From Kaistia adipata DSM 17808 (GTDB lineage Bacteria > Pseudomonadota > Alphaproteobacteria > Rhizobiales > Kaistiaceae), in NCBI RefSeq assembly GCF_000423225.1, contig NZ_AUHO01000007.1:558001-622000 (forward strand): 64,000 nt of DNA, written 5' to 3'. The notes under the pieces were generated by a model. The model made no database searches and had not been told where the DNA came from. It worked only from the letters and a program-made list of their open reading frames with translations. This document shows positions 17,705 through 25,605 of the stretch, one piece after another; position 1 is the first letter of the stretch; every line of letters begins with the position of its first letter. A program made the position numbers and the translations under genes.

Positions 17705-17720
17705 ATTATAGTATCATAAT
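17705..17720. promoter_or_regulatory. Shared operator, copy B (GntR/SDR divergent promoter)
   Basis: ATTATAGTATCATAAT is an imperfect inverted repeat (6 of 8 per half). Read on the minus strand and extended to 18 bp, it matches the operator consensus at 12 of 18 positions, making it one of the two most divergent copies. It lies between the GntR start (17617) and the SDR start (17773), suitable for autoregulation. Confidence 0.45.
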
Positions 17721-17772
17721 AGATAAAAGAAGTCCGATCGGTTCGGACCGGCATTGGGGAAGGGCAGGGCAT

Positions 17773-18552
17773 ATGCGCAGCGATCTCACGGGCAAGGTCG
17801 CCTTCGTCACGGGGGCGGCCGGCGGCATCGGGCGCGGCATCGTCGCCCGCCTGGCAGCGAACGGCGCCTCGGTGATCGTCGCCGACATCAACGAGGCCGG
17901 CGCGCGCGAGGTGGCGGACAGCCTGCCGGATGCGCTCGCCGCGACCGTCGACATCCGCGATCCCGGCTCGATCGACGCCGCCGTCGCCGCGACGATGGCG
18001 GCCTATGGCCGGCTCGACATCCTCGTCAACAATGCCGGCGTCAACACCCACGCGCACCGGGTCAATGTCGACCAGTTTCCGGACGACGAATGGGGCCGGA
18101 TCGTCGGCATCGACCTCGACGGGCTGTTCCGCATGAGCCGGGGCGCGCTGGCGCCGATGCTGGCCGGCGGCCGCGGCGGGCGGGTGATCAACATCGCTTC
18201 GGTGGTCGGCCTCGCGGCGATGCGGCTGCAGAGCCCGTTCGTCGCCGCCAAGGCGGGCATCATCCACCTGACCCGCTCGATGGCGCTGGAGCTCGGGCCG
18301 CAGGGCGTGCTCACCAACGCGATCGCGCCGGGCTCGATCATGACCGAGGGCACCAAGGCGCTGTTCTATGGCGCCGAGGGTCAGTTCCAGGCCAAGACCA
18401 AGGCGTTCATGGAGCACATTCCGCTCGGCCGGCCCGGCACGCCGGAGGAGATCGCGGAGGCCGTGCTGTTCCTCGCGGCGCCGGAATCCGCCTACATCAA
18501 CGGCCAGATCCTCGCCGTCGATGGGGGCTGGACGGCCGGCTACATGATGTGA
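17773..18552 (+). CDS. SDR-family protein with altered catalytic tetrad
   Basis: A 259-residue classical-length SDR. The cofactor loop TGAAGGIG (13-20), NNAG (86-89), S143 and K160 are intact. The catalytic Tyr is Phe156 (SPFVAAK), and the usual tetrad Asn in the VNLxG segment is Asp114 (IDLDG). The C-terminus carries DGGWTAGYMM. ATG 17773 has AGGGCAGGG upstream; an in-frame ATG at 17686 lies inside the operator region and is rejected. It may bind NAD(P) yet be catalytically weak, or use other chemistry. It is transcribed divergently from GntR and is part of the shared-operator regulon. Confidence 0.85.
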   Translation: MRSDLTGKVAFVTGAAGGIGRGIVARLAANGASVIVADINEAGAREVADSLPDALAATVDIRDPGSIDAAVAATMAAYGRLDILVNNAGVNTHAHRVNVDQFPDDEWGRIVGIDLDGLFRMSRGALAPMLAGGRGGRVINIASVVGLAAMRLQSPFVAAKAGIIHLTRSMALELGPQGVLTNAIAPGSIMTEGTKALFYGAEGQFQAKTKAFMEHIPLGRPGTPEEIAEAVLFLAAPESAYINGQILAVDGGWTAGYMM

Positions 18553-18566
18553 CGGCCTGAAACGCG

Positions 18567-18602
18567 AGAGGGGTTAACACGATTTCGCGTGTTAGCCCCT
18601 CT
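18567..18602. terminator. Hairpin between convergent SDR and E2 genes
   Basis: A 15-bp stem (AGAGGGGTTAACACG / CGTGTTAGCCCCTCT, one G-U pair) with a 6-base loop, 14 bp after the SDR stop and 40 bp after the E2 stop. It lacks a long T run, so it is a probable bidirectional terminator or mRNA-end structure rather than a textbook one. Confidence 0.55.
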
Positions 18603-18642
18603 GTTAGCGTCCCGGCACCATTCCGTTAGCGCGGACGCGGCC

Positions 18643-19344
18643 TCAGACGAGAAGCCGCAGCGGCGCCTCGATCAGGTCGCGGAATCCGGCGAGGATCTCT
18701 GTCGCGTCGCCCTCCGGAATGACCTCCGCATCGTGCACCAGCAGCACCTCCGCCGTCGCCGCGTCGTCGCTGGCGACGACGAGGAAGCGGAGATCGGCAT
18801 CGGCCGGCAGCGAGCCGGCGACCGGCCGGATGCCCTTCGTCGTCAGCCGCGACAGCACCAAAGCCTTGCCGCTTGCGCCGGCGTTCGCGTCGCCGGCCAG
18901 CAGGCGGGCGATCTCGGTCGGCGCGAGCGCCACGGCGCGCGGGATGGTCACGCCGCCGCCCTCCGGCTTGATCCAGCGAACGGCATCGGCCTTCGTCCCG
19001 GCGGCGCGGGCCGCCGCCTTGACCAGGAAGGCGTCGATTGGAAGCTCGGCGCCGGACGCGGCGACGAACTCGGCAAGCGGGCCGAGTTCGACGGTCGCGG
19101 AAAAGGCCGAGATCGACCTTGCTGGCGCCGCGGCAACGACCGGAGCCGCTGCGGGGGCGGGGGCCGCCACCTCGACAGCTGGGGCCGGGCCGGGAGCCAC
19201 CGCCACGGCCGCCGTCAGCGGAACGTCGCCGGCGACGATGCGGCCGTTGGGGCCGGAGCCGGCGACGAGCGACAGCGGGATGCCGCGCTCGCGGGCGAGC
19301 CGTCGCGCATAGGGCGAGGCGAGGGTTCTCAACGGGGCGTTCAT
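18643..19344 (-). CDS. Mini-E2 (PSBD plus degenerate acyltransferase domain) of a 2-oxoacid-dehydrogenase-like complex
   Basis: Only 233 residues. A peripheral subunit-binding domain (ASPYARRLARERGIPLSLV then GPNGRIVAGDV, about residues 9-42) is followed by an Ala/Pro linker and a shortened acyltransferase fold (about 75-233). It has no lipoyl domain of its own. Canonical E2 ends with DHRxxDG; the aligned stretch here is DAEVIPE, so the catalytic His and Asp are absent, although the flanking LIEAPLRLLV tail is kept. It follows the E1 fusion gene by 10 bp. It probably organises the complex rather than transferring acyl groups (inference). Confidence 0.8.
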   Translation of the reverse strand: MNAPLRTLASPYARRLARERGIPLSLVAGSGPNGRIVAGDVPLTAAVAVAPGPAPAVEVAAPAPAAAPVVAAAPARSISAFSATVELGPLAEFVAASGAELPIDAFLVKAAARAAGTKADAVRWIKPEGGGVTIPRAVALAPTEIARLLAGDANAGASGKALVLSRLTTKGIRPVAGSLPADADLRFLVVASDDAATAEVLLVHDAEVIPEGDATEILAGFRDLIEAPLRLLV

Positions 19345-19354
19345 CGGATCCCCC

Positions 19355-21814
19355 TCAGCGCCGGACGCTGCCGATGCGGCCGCCCATCGGCACGACCGCG
19401 CCCTTTTGCTGCTCGATCGGCCCGAGAATGCCGTCGACCGGCGCCTCGATCTCGACCACCGCCTTGTCGGTTTCGATCTCGGCGACGATCTCGCCGGCCT
19501 TGACCGTGTCGCCTTCCGCCTTCAGCCAGCCGACGATCGTGCCTTCCGAGACGGTCAGGTCGCCGAACGGCATGGTGATCGGCTCGCCGTCACCGGCCGG
19601 CGCAGCCGCCGGGGCAGGGGCAGCCGCAGCCGCTGGGGCGGGCGCCGGAACGGGTGCCGCAACAGGGGCCGCCGCGACCGGTGCCGCCGCGAGCTGGCCG
19701 CCGCCGACATGGCGCCAGTGCTTCGGCACCGGCGGCTTGCCGGCCAGCACGCCCTTGGCGCCGGCGACGATCTTGTCGGTGTCGACCAGCATGGCGCGCT
19801 CGAGCGCCGGGGCGAGCGGGTGCGGCTGCGCGTCGGTGTTCAACCGGCCGACCGGCGCGTCGAGATCGTCGAAGGCGAGCTCGTTCATCGCCTGCGCCAC
19901 CTCGGCGCCGACGCCGAACGCGCCCCAGCCCTCGTCGACCACCAGCAGCCGGTGCGTCTTCGAAACCGATTTCGCCACCGTGCCGACATCGAGCGGCATG
20001 ATGGTGCGGAGGTCGATCACCTCGGCTGAAATGCCCTCGGCGGCGAGCTTCTCCGCCGCCTCCAGCGCACGGTGCACCAGTTGCCCGGCCGCGACGATGG
20101 TGATGTCGGCGCCCTCGCGGGCGATCCTGGCGAGGCCGAACGGCACCAGATGCTCGCCGGTCGGCACCGCGCCCTTGGTGGCGAACAGCGCCTTCGGCTC
20201 CAGCATGATCACCGGGTCGCCGGCCCGGAGCGCCGTCTTCATCAACCCCTTGGCGTCGGCCGGCGTCGAGGGCATGCAGACGATCAGGCCCGGGATGTTG
20301 GCCCAGCTCGGATGATAGGTGCCGCTGTGATGGGGGCCTGCCGAGCGCACCGCGCCGGAGCCGACGCGCACCACCATCGGCGCGTTCATCTGGCCGTTCG
20401 ACATGTAGCGCAGCTTCGCCGCCTGCAAGACGATCTGGCCCGCCGCCTCGAACACGAAATCGGCGAACATAAGATCCGCGATGGTTCGGGATCCCGTCGC
20501 CGAGGCGCCGATCGCGGCGCCGGTAAAGCCCTGCTCGGAGATCGGCGTGTCGACCATCCGCTTCGGGCCGAACTCGGTCCAGAGGTTCTTGGTGTGGGCG
20601 AAGGTGCCGCCGCGCTCGCCCGTGCCCTCGCCGAGATAGAGGATGTTTCGGTCGCGGCGCATCTCCTCGGCGATGCCGTCGCGCACCGCATCGAGCCAGC
20701 TCTGCGTCTGGCTTGCCGTCGGCGCTGCCTGCACCAGCGCATCGGCCGGGTTGATCGGCTCGGCATAGACATGCAGCGCCGTCGTCGCGGCGTCCGGCTC
20801 CGGCGAATTGCGGGCGAATTCGAGCGACTTCTGCACGACGGCGTCGATCTTCGCGTCGATCGCGTCGAGCTCCGCCGCCGAGGCCGTGGCGAAATCATCG
20901 ACGATGCGGGCGCGCAGCATCCGGATCGGATCGCGCTTCGCCCATTCGTCGACCTCCGCCTGGGTGCGGTAGGTGCCGGTGACCGGGTCGCCCTCGTGAT
21001 GGCCGACGGTGCGGTAGGTCTTTGCCTCGATCAGCGTCGGGCCCTCGCCGGAGCGGGCGCGCGCCGTCGCCTCGGCCATCACCTGCCACACGGCGATGAC
21101 GTCGTTGCCGTCGACGGCGACGCCGGGAATGCCGTAGGCCGCCGCGCGGGTGGCGATCTCCGGGTTCAGCGTCGCCGAGGCGAGCGGCGTCGCGGTCGCG
21201 TAGAGGTTGTTCTCGCAGACGAAGATCGCCGGCGCCTTCTGGATGCCGGCGAAGTTGAGCGATTCATGGAAGCCGCCATGGTTGGTGGCGCCGTCGCCGA
21301 AGAAGGCGACGCCGATGTCGTCGCGGCCCTGGGTGCGGGCCGACATGCCGGCGCCGACCGCGTGGCTGATGCCGGCGGCGACGATGCCGTTGGTGCCGAA
21401 CAGGCCGACCGAGCGGTCATAGAGATGCATGGTGCCGCCGCGGCCGCCGCAGCAGCCGTCGCGCTTGCCGAACAGCTCCGCCATCAGGATGTCGGGGTCC
21501 ATGCCCTTGGCGAGCGCGTGGCCATGGCCGCGATGGGTCGAGGTGATCCAGTCGGCCGGCCTGAGATGCGCGCAGACGCCGACGGCGGTCGCTTCCTCGC
21601 CGATATAGAGATGCAGGAATCCGGGCGTCTCGCCCTTGCGGCAGGCGGTCTGCGCCACGCTCTCGAATTTCCGCAGCAGCACCATCTGCTCGTAGAGATC
21701 GAGCAGCGCCTTGGCGGTCAGCCCCTCCGGCAGCGCCTTGCCCGGCGCGCTGCGGAAGACCGGGGCGTCGACCTTCGGCGCGCGGATCGTCGGTGTCATC
21801 ACTTGAGCGCTCAT
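19355..21814 (-). CDS. E1alpha-E1beta-lipoyl fusion of a 2-oxoacid/acetoin-dehydrogenase-like complex
   Basis: About 819 residues. The E1alpha part (about 25-340) has the thiamine-diphosphate motif GDGATNHGG (173) to NN (202-203) and YRTVGHHEGDP. The E1beta part (about 365-695) has PISEQGFTGAAIG (active-site Glu), AAKLRYMSNGQ and VVDEGWGAFG. An Ala/Pro linker follows, then a lipoyl domain with ETDKAVVEI, where Lys784 is the lipoylation site. The similarity is to acetoin- and pyruvate-type E1. ATG 21814 (MSAQVMTPT) with AGGGAGG upstream is preferred over ATG 21874. No E3 gene is in the window. It likely cleaves a C-C bond next to a keto group and loads the acyl unit on its own lipoyl arm; the substrate is unknown. 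Confidence 0.88.
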   Translation of the reverse strand: MSAQVMTPTIRAPKVDAPVFRSAPGKALPEGLTAKALLDLYEQMVLLRKFESVAQTACRKGETPGFLHLYIGEEATAVGVCAHLRPADWITSTHRGHGHALAKGMDPDILMAELFGKRDGCCGGRGGTMHLYDRSVGLFGTNGIVAAGISHAVGAGMSARTQGRDDIGVAFFGDGATNHGGFHESLNFAGIQKAPAIFVCENNLYATATPLASATLNPEIATRAAAYGIPGVAVDGNDVIAVWQVMAEATARARSGEGPTLIEAKTYRTVGHHEGDPVTGTYRTQAEVDEWAKRDPIRMLRARIVDDFATASAAELDAIDAKIDAVVQKSLEFARNSPEPDAATTALHVYAEPINPADALVQAAPTASQTQSWLDAVRDGIAEEMRRDRNILYLGEGTGERGGTFAHTKNLWTEFGPKRMVDTPISEQGFTGAAIGASATGSRTIADLMFADFVFEAAGQIVLQAAKLRYMSNGQMNAPMVVRVGSGAVRSAGPHHSGTYHPSWANIPGLIVCMPSTPADAKGLMKTALRAGDPVIMLEPKALFATKGAVPTGEHLVPFGLARIAREGADITIVAAGQLVHRALEAAEKLAAEGISAEVIDLRTIMPLDVGTVAKSVSKTHRLLVVDEGWGAFGVGAEVAQAMNELAFDDLDAPVGRLNTDAQPHPLAPALERAMLVDTDKIVAGAKGVLAGKPPVPKHWRHVGGGQLAAAPVAAAPVAAPVPAPAPAAAAAPAPAAAPAGDGEPITMPFGDLTVSEGTIVGWLKAEGDTVKAGEIVAEIETDKAVVEIEAPVDGILGPIEQQKGAVVPMGGRIGSVRR

Positions 21815-21887
21815 CATTCCTCCCTTTCCCCGCTGTTGACGGGGCGATGCGGCCGCGCGTCCGGACATGGACACCGCATCTAAAATT

Positions 21888-21905
21888 ATAATAGCATGAT
21901 GTTAT
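21888..21905. promoter_or_regulatory. Shared 18-bp operator, copy C (E1 operon / degenerate SDR)
   Basis: ATAATAGCATGATGTTAT is an imperfect inverted repeat centred on CATG. It is identical over all 18 bp to the reverse complement of the copy at 29778-29795. It overlaps TATAAT on both strands and lies 74 bp upstream of the E1 fusion on one side and about 210 bp upstream of the degenerate SDR on the other. Confidence 0.7.
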
Positions 21906-22112
21906 GTTATCGGGCGGCGAGTTGCCAAGACCCAATCGGACTCGCCAAGGCCCAATCGACGGTGCGTGCACAGCGTTTGCGGCGGGTTCCGCCGAGCCGC
22001 GCATCGACAGCCGGAGATGGATGCCGCAAACAGGACGCCTGCCGCTGGCGGCGGAAACAGGGAAGAGGGCCGGGGCAGCGCCGCGAGGCGCCCGGCGGGG
22101 GAGGAGAAGATC

Positions 22113-22703
22113 ATGGAGATCGAGATCGCGGGCCGCGCGGCGCGCATTCTTGGCGCGCGCAACGCTGTTGCGGAAAGCGTGGCGGCGGCGCTCGCCGAAA
22201 ACGGCGCTGTTGTCGCCTGGGGCGAGGCGTCCGGCGGCGCCGGCACGCCCGACATCCTCGTGCTCTCGCATGCGCTGGCGCCCGACGCGGAAGATCAGCC
22301 CGAGGCGCTTGCGGCGCGCGCCGAGGCGATCGCGGCCGCCATGGTCGCGCGCGGCTCGGGCCGCATCGTTCATCTCGTCTCGGCCGCCGGCCTCGTGCCG
22401 ATGCGCCGCCATCCGGCCTGGTCGGCGGCGCATGCCGGCGCCATCGCCGCGATGCGCGGCCTCGCCATGGCGAGCGGCCCGGCCGTCCAGGTCAACGCCG
22501 TCGCCGTCGGCCGCATCGAGGCCGACGACGCCACGACCGGCGACGCCGCCATGCTCTCCCACGTCCCGCTCGGCCGCGCCGGCAGTGTCGACGACGTCGC
22601 CAACGCCGTGCTCTTTCTCGTCGACCCGCTGAACAGCTACACCACCGGCCAGTCCCTCGCCGTCGACGGCGGCTGGACCACCGGCTACGGCCGGAATTTT
22701 TGA
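22113..22703 (+). CDS. Degenerate SDR-fold protein (probable pseudoenzyme)
   Basis: A 196-residue SDR relative, shorter than the usual 250. The cofactor signature TGxxxGIG is replaced by LGARNAVAES (13-22). NNAG is missing, the serine is kept (S90), but Tyr and Lys are W103 and H107 (HPAWSAAHAG). The C-terminal SDR features are kept: LGRAGSVDDVANAVLFL and DGGWTTGY, which closely match the end of the SDR at 17773. ATG 22113 follows GGGGGAGGAG. An open, intact frame with a good ribosome-binding site argues for a working non-catalytic subunit rather than decay. It is divergent from the E1 operon with a shared operator between. Confidence 0.75.
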   Translation: MEIEIAGRAARILGARNAVAESVAAALAENGAVVAWGEASGGAGTPDILVLSHALAPDAEDQPEALAARAEAIAAAMVARGSGRIVHLVSAAGLVPMRRHPAWSAAHAGAIAAMRGLAMASGPAVQVNAVAVGRIEADDATTGDAAMLSHVPLGRAGSVDDVANAVLFLVDPLNSYTTGQSLAVDGGWTTGYGRNF

Positions 22704-22719
22704 TTCTTCTTTGCCCTCG

Positions 22720-22745
22720 CCGGAAGGGTTCCGCTTTTTCTTTTG
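22720..22745 (+). terminator. Terminator after degenerate SDR
   Basis: A short hairpin, CGGAA-GGG-TTCCG, followed by CTTTTTCTTTT, just downstream of the stop at 22703. The hairpin unit of about 24 bp is repeated directly once more at 22742-22765, without a T tract the second time. Confidence 0.55.
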
Positions 22746-22782
22746 CCTCGCCGGAAGGGTTCCGCCGTCAGCTCACCCTCGC

Positions 22783-23420
22783 CGTCATTCCTGCGAAAGC
22801 AGGGATCCACGGCTTCTCCTCTCCCATGGGAGAGGTCGGCCCGAAGCGCCGGATGAGGGGACAGGGGCCGTCCGGACGGAGCACCGCCCTCCGCCGTCAT
22901 CCCGGCGAAGGCCGGGATCCAGACACACCGGCGGATGACCAGAGGGCGGCCAGATTTCGTTGGCCGGTGTTCATGGGCCCCGGCCTCCGCCGGGGCGACG
23001 GCGTCCCACTGTGGGCTGTCCTCTGCAAAGGTCTTCGAAGGGAGTGGCGATGGACTGTTTCCGGCATTGCCTCCGCCGTCATCCCAATCTCGCCGTCATC
23101 GGAGGGCAGGTCTCCGGGCGACGAGGCGGGGCGCCGCTTCACCTCTCCCGCCGGGAGAGGTGAAGAATTCCCGGCATTGCCTCCGCCGTCACCCCACCCT
23201 CGCCGTCATCCCGGGCTTGACCCGGGATCCATTCAGCCGGGATGTGCGCTGCGCGAACCTCCCGGAGCCTCGGGATGCATGGATCCCCGCCTTCGCGGGG
23301 ATGACGGGGAGGGGGCGGATCGGAGCGGGCCGGGAAAGAAAGTCACGGTCAAGCCGACCTGCCCGTCACCGTCCCCCAACATCCTGAGGAGGGCCGCAGG
23401 CCCGTCTCGAAGGACGCACG
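22783..23420. repeat. Mosaic of palindromic intergenic repeats (REP/BIME-like)
   Basis: Most of the 867-bp gene-free stretch 22704-23570 is repeats of three families. Family 1 (GTCATCCCGGCGAAGGCCGG type): 22783-22810, 22892-22922, 22968-23002, 23200-23235, 23277-23309. Family 2 (CCTCTCCC...GGGAGAGG type): 22818-22860 and a perfect 27-bp palindrome at 23138-23164. Family 3 (ATCCTGAGGAGGG...TCTCGAAGGA type): 23378-23420. A further direct repeat beginning CCGGCATTGCCTCCGCCGTC occurs at 23061 and 23171. No convincing gene lies here. Confidence 0.8.
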
Positions 23421-23570
23421 GCGTGGGGGCAAGGACGTCCGAAACCTCGCCGTCATCCCTGACCCATCCCGACCGCCCCCGGAAAGCGGGGACGACGCAA
23501 GCCGGCCCCTTTCGCGCGGGCGCCCGGCGGCTAACATCGAAGCCACGAACAGAACCCAAGGAAACGCCCG

Positions 23571-24440
23571 ATGATCGAACTCGCCGCCGGAGACCTCTCC
23601 CTCGTCCTCGCGCCGGAAATCGGCGGCTCGATCGCCGCCTTCCGGAAGAACGGCGTCGATGTCATGCGGGCGCTGACGCCGGAGCGCGCCGCGAAGGGCG
23701 ACGTTCTCGGCGTCGCCTCCTTCCCGATGCTGCCCTATGCCAACCGCATCGATGGCAACCAGTTCACCTTCGACGGCGTCACCTACCGCTTCGCCGCCAA
23801 CAACGGCGCCGAGCGCTTCAACGTGCATGGCACGGGCTGGCATTCGGCCTGGGCCGCGAAGCAGATCTCCGACACCTCCGTTGAAATGACGCTGGAGCGC
23901 CGCGTCGCCGGCGAGCCCTACCAGTACCGCGCCACGCAGCGTTTCGAGCTTTCGCCCGAGGGGCTGGTGCTTTCGACGACGCTCGAAAATCTCGGCCCGG
24001 TCCGCATGCCGTTCGGCTTCGGCCACCATCCCTGGTTCGACCGCGACGCCGATGTCGTGATGACCTTTGCCGCCAAGCACTTCTGGCTCGAGGCGCCGGA
24101 CGGCGTCGCCGGCTCGCGCATCGCCACCTCGCCCGAGCTCGATTTCTCCCGCGGCGCCGGCCTGCCAAACCACTGGCGCAACAATGATTATTCCGGCTGG
24201 GACGGAAGCGCCACGCTGCGTTTTCCCTCGCGCGGCGTGACGCTCGTCATCGAGGCCGATCCGATCTTCGAAAACCTGATGCTCTACGCCGACCCGAAGC
24301 AGAGCTTCTTCTGCCTTGAACCCCAGACCAACGTCCCCTGCGCCCCCAACAAGCTGGAAGCCGGCGAGGAAGGACTCGGCCTGGTGGTGCTCAAGCCGGG
24401 CGAGGCGATGGCGGGGGTGGTGCGGTTTGGGGTGAGGTGA
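23571..24440 (+). CDS. Aldose 1-epimerase (mutarotase) family protein
   Basis: A 289-residue GalM-type fold: N-terminal APEIGGSIAAF, then LPYANRI (substrate Arg), NVHGTGW, the catalytic-His segment FGFGHHPWF (about residues 158-166) and LEPQTNVPC, where the Glu would be the base. It interconverts alpha and beta anomers of a free sugar in the cytosol. It stands alone between repeat-filled gaps, on the opposite strand to the importer genes downstream. The exact sugar is unknown, but the location fits the sugar-catabolic island. Confidence 0.85.
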   Translation: MIELAAGDLSLVLAPEIGGSIAAFRKNGVDVMRALTPERAAKGDVLGVASFPMLPYANRIDGNQFTFDGVTYRFAANNGAERFNVHGTGWHSAWAAKQISDTSVEMTLERRVAGEPYQYRATQRFELSPEGLVLSTTLENLGPVRMPFGFGHHPWFDRDADVVMTFAAKHFWLEAPDGVAGSRIATSPELDFSRGAGLPNHWRNNDYSGWDGSATLRFPSRGVTLVIEADPIFENLMLYADPKQSFFCLEPQTNVPCAPNKLEAGEEGLGLVVLKPGEAMAGVVRFGVR

Positions 24441-24550
24441 GGGGCCTTGCCCCGCGCAAGCCTCAGGATGACGGAGGTTGGGGCGGCGGGCTGGTCGGTC
24501 GGGTCTTGGGCGTGCCAAGGTTTCGACGCCGCAGGGGGAGAGCTCGGCCG

Positions 24551-24788
24551 TTCACCTCTCCCGGCGGGAGAGGTCGGCGCGGAGCGCCGGGTGAGGGGTT
24601 AGGGAATCCTCCGGATACGGCGCACGTCCGCAAGGTGGTCTGTCGGTGGGGTAGTAGACCCTCACCTGCCGGCCTGCGGCCGTCGACCCTCCCTCAGGGA
24701 GAGCTGAAGGGGCGGGCCTCTGACGGGCGGCTTGCGCCGAAGGACGGCGCCGGTACCCCCACCCCGACCCTCCCCGCAAGGGGGAGGG
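24551..24788. repeat. Family 2 repeats in head-to-head arrangement
   Basis: The gap of 388 bp between the epimerase and the SDR holds a family 2 unit at 24551-24598, its inverted partner at 24658-24708 and a further CCCTCCCC/GGGGAGGG palindrome at 24768-24788. The first two units face each other as in BIME elements. No gene is seen. Confidence 0.75.
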
Positions 24789-24828
24789 GGCGCACTGCGG
24801 CTGTCCCCGCAGGGTTGTGCGGAATCCC

Positions 24829-25605
24829 CTACAGCAACAGCGCCGTCAGGCCGCCATCGGCGGTGAACGCGCTACCGGTGACGAAGGACGCGTCGTCGGA
24901 GAGCAGGAAGGCGATGGCGCGGGCAAGCTCCTTGGGGTCGGCGACGCGCGGCACCCTGCGCTCGTCGAAATAGAGCCCGGCCGCCTCGACCCTTTCGCGC
25001 GCGTCGGGCGCGTCGCCGAGCGTCATCCGCGTCGCCACCGAGCCGACGACAACCGCGTTGACGCGGATGCGGTCGCAAGCATAGTCGAGCGCCATCTGCT
25101 TCGAGAGGCCGACCACGGCCGCCTTGGTGGCGGCATAGGCGGGGACGCCGGGGACGGTCGCGATCGCGTGCACCGAGGCCAGATTGACGACCGAGCCGCC
25201 GCCCGAAGCGCGGAGCCACGGCAGCGCCGCGCGGCAGACGCGAAAGATGGCGGTCAGATTGACCGAGACGCAGAGATCCCACTCGGCATCCGTGACGTCT
25301 TCCAGGCGCTTGCCGGTCGGATAGATGCCGGCGCAGTTGACGACGGCGTCGAGCCGCCCGGACTGTTTCTGCGCACCCGCGACCGCCGCGCGGATCGCGG
25401 CGTCGTCGGTCAGGTCTACTTCCGAGAAGAAGAGCGGCAGGCCGCGTTTCGCGTAGTCGGTGGCGAGCGCCTGGCCTTCGGCCGCGTCGAGGCCGATGCC
25501 GTGCACGCTGGCTCCCTCGGCGACGAGATGTTCGGCGGTGGCGCGGCCGATGCCGGTCGCGGCGCCCGTGACCAGGATTGATTTGCCGGCGAAGCGTTTC
25601 GTCAT
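24829..25605 (-). CDS. SDR-family oxidoreductase
   Basis: A 258-residue classical SDR with intact motifs: TGAATGIG (about residues 14-21), NCAG, VNLTAIF (tetrad Asn), LASVHA (Ser) and YAATK (Tyr/Lys). It ends with TADGGLTALLL. ATG 25605 overlaps the ATPase stop codon; longer in-frame extension upstream is only the shadow of the ATPase gene. As last gene of the second RbsABC operon it likely oxidises the imported sugar or polyol with NAD(P). Its intact tetrad contrasts with the two altered SDRs of the same regulon. Confidence 0.87.
   Translation of the reverse strand: MTKRFAGKSILVTGAATGIGRATAEHLVAEGASVHGIGLDAAEGQALATDYAKRGLPLFFSEVDLTDDAAIRAAVAGAQKQSGRLDAVVNCAGIYPTGKRLEDVTDAEWDLCVSVNLTAIFRVCRAALPWLRASGGGSVVNLASVHAIATVPGVPAYAATKAAVVGLSKQMALDYACDRIRVNAVVVGSVATRMTLGDAPDARERVEAAGLYFDERRVPRVADPKELARAIAFLLSDDASFVTGSAFTADGGLTALLL

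Noticed and set aside
19355-21814. E1 fusion as an assembly or frameshift artefact
   Set aside because: The joins run through normal linkers (an Ala/Asp/Pro stretch between E1 parts and an Ala/Pro linker before the lipoyl domain) without a frame change, and all three domains are complete.
22783-23420. CRISPR-like array in the repeat-filled gap
   Set aside because: Units belong to different palindromic families, vary in length and spacing, and no equal-length spacers or cas genes are present.
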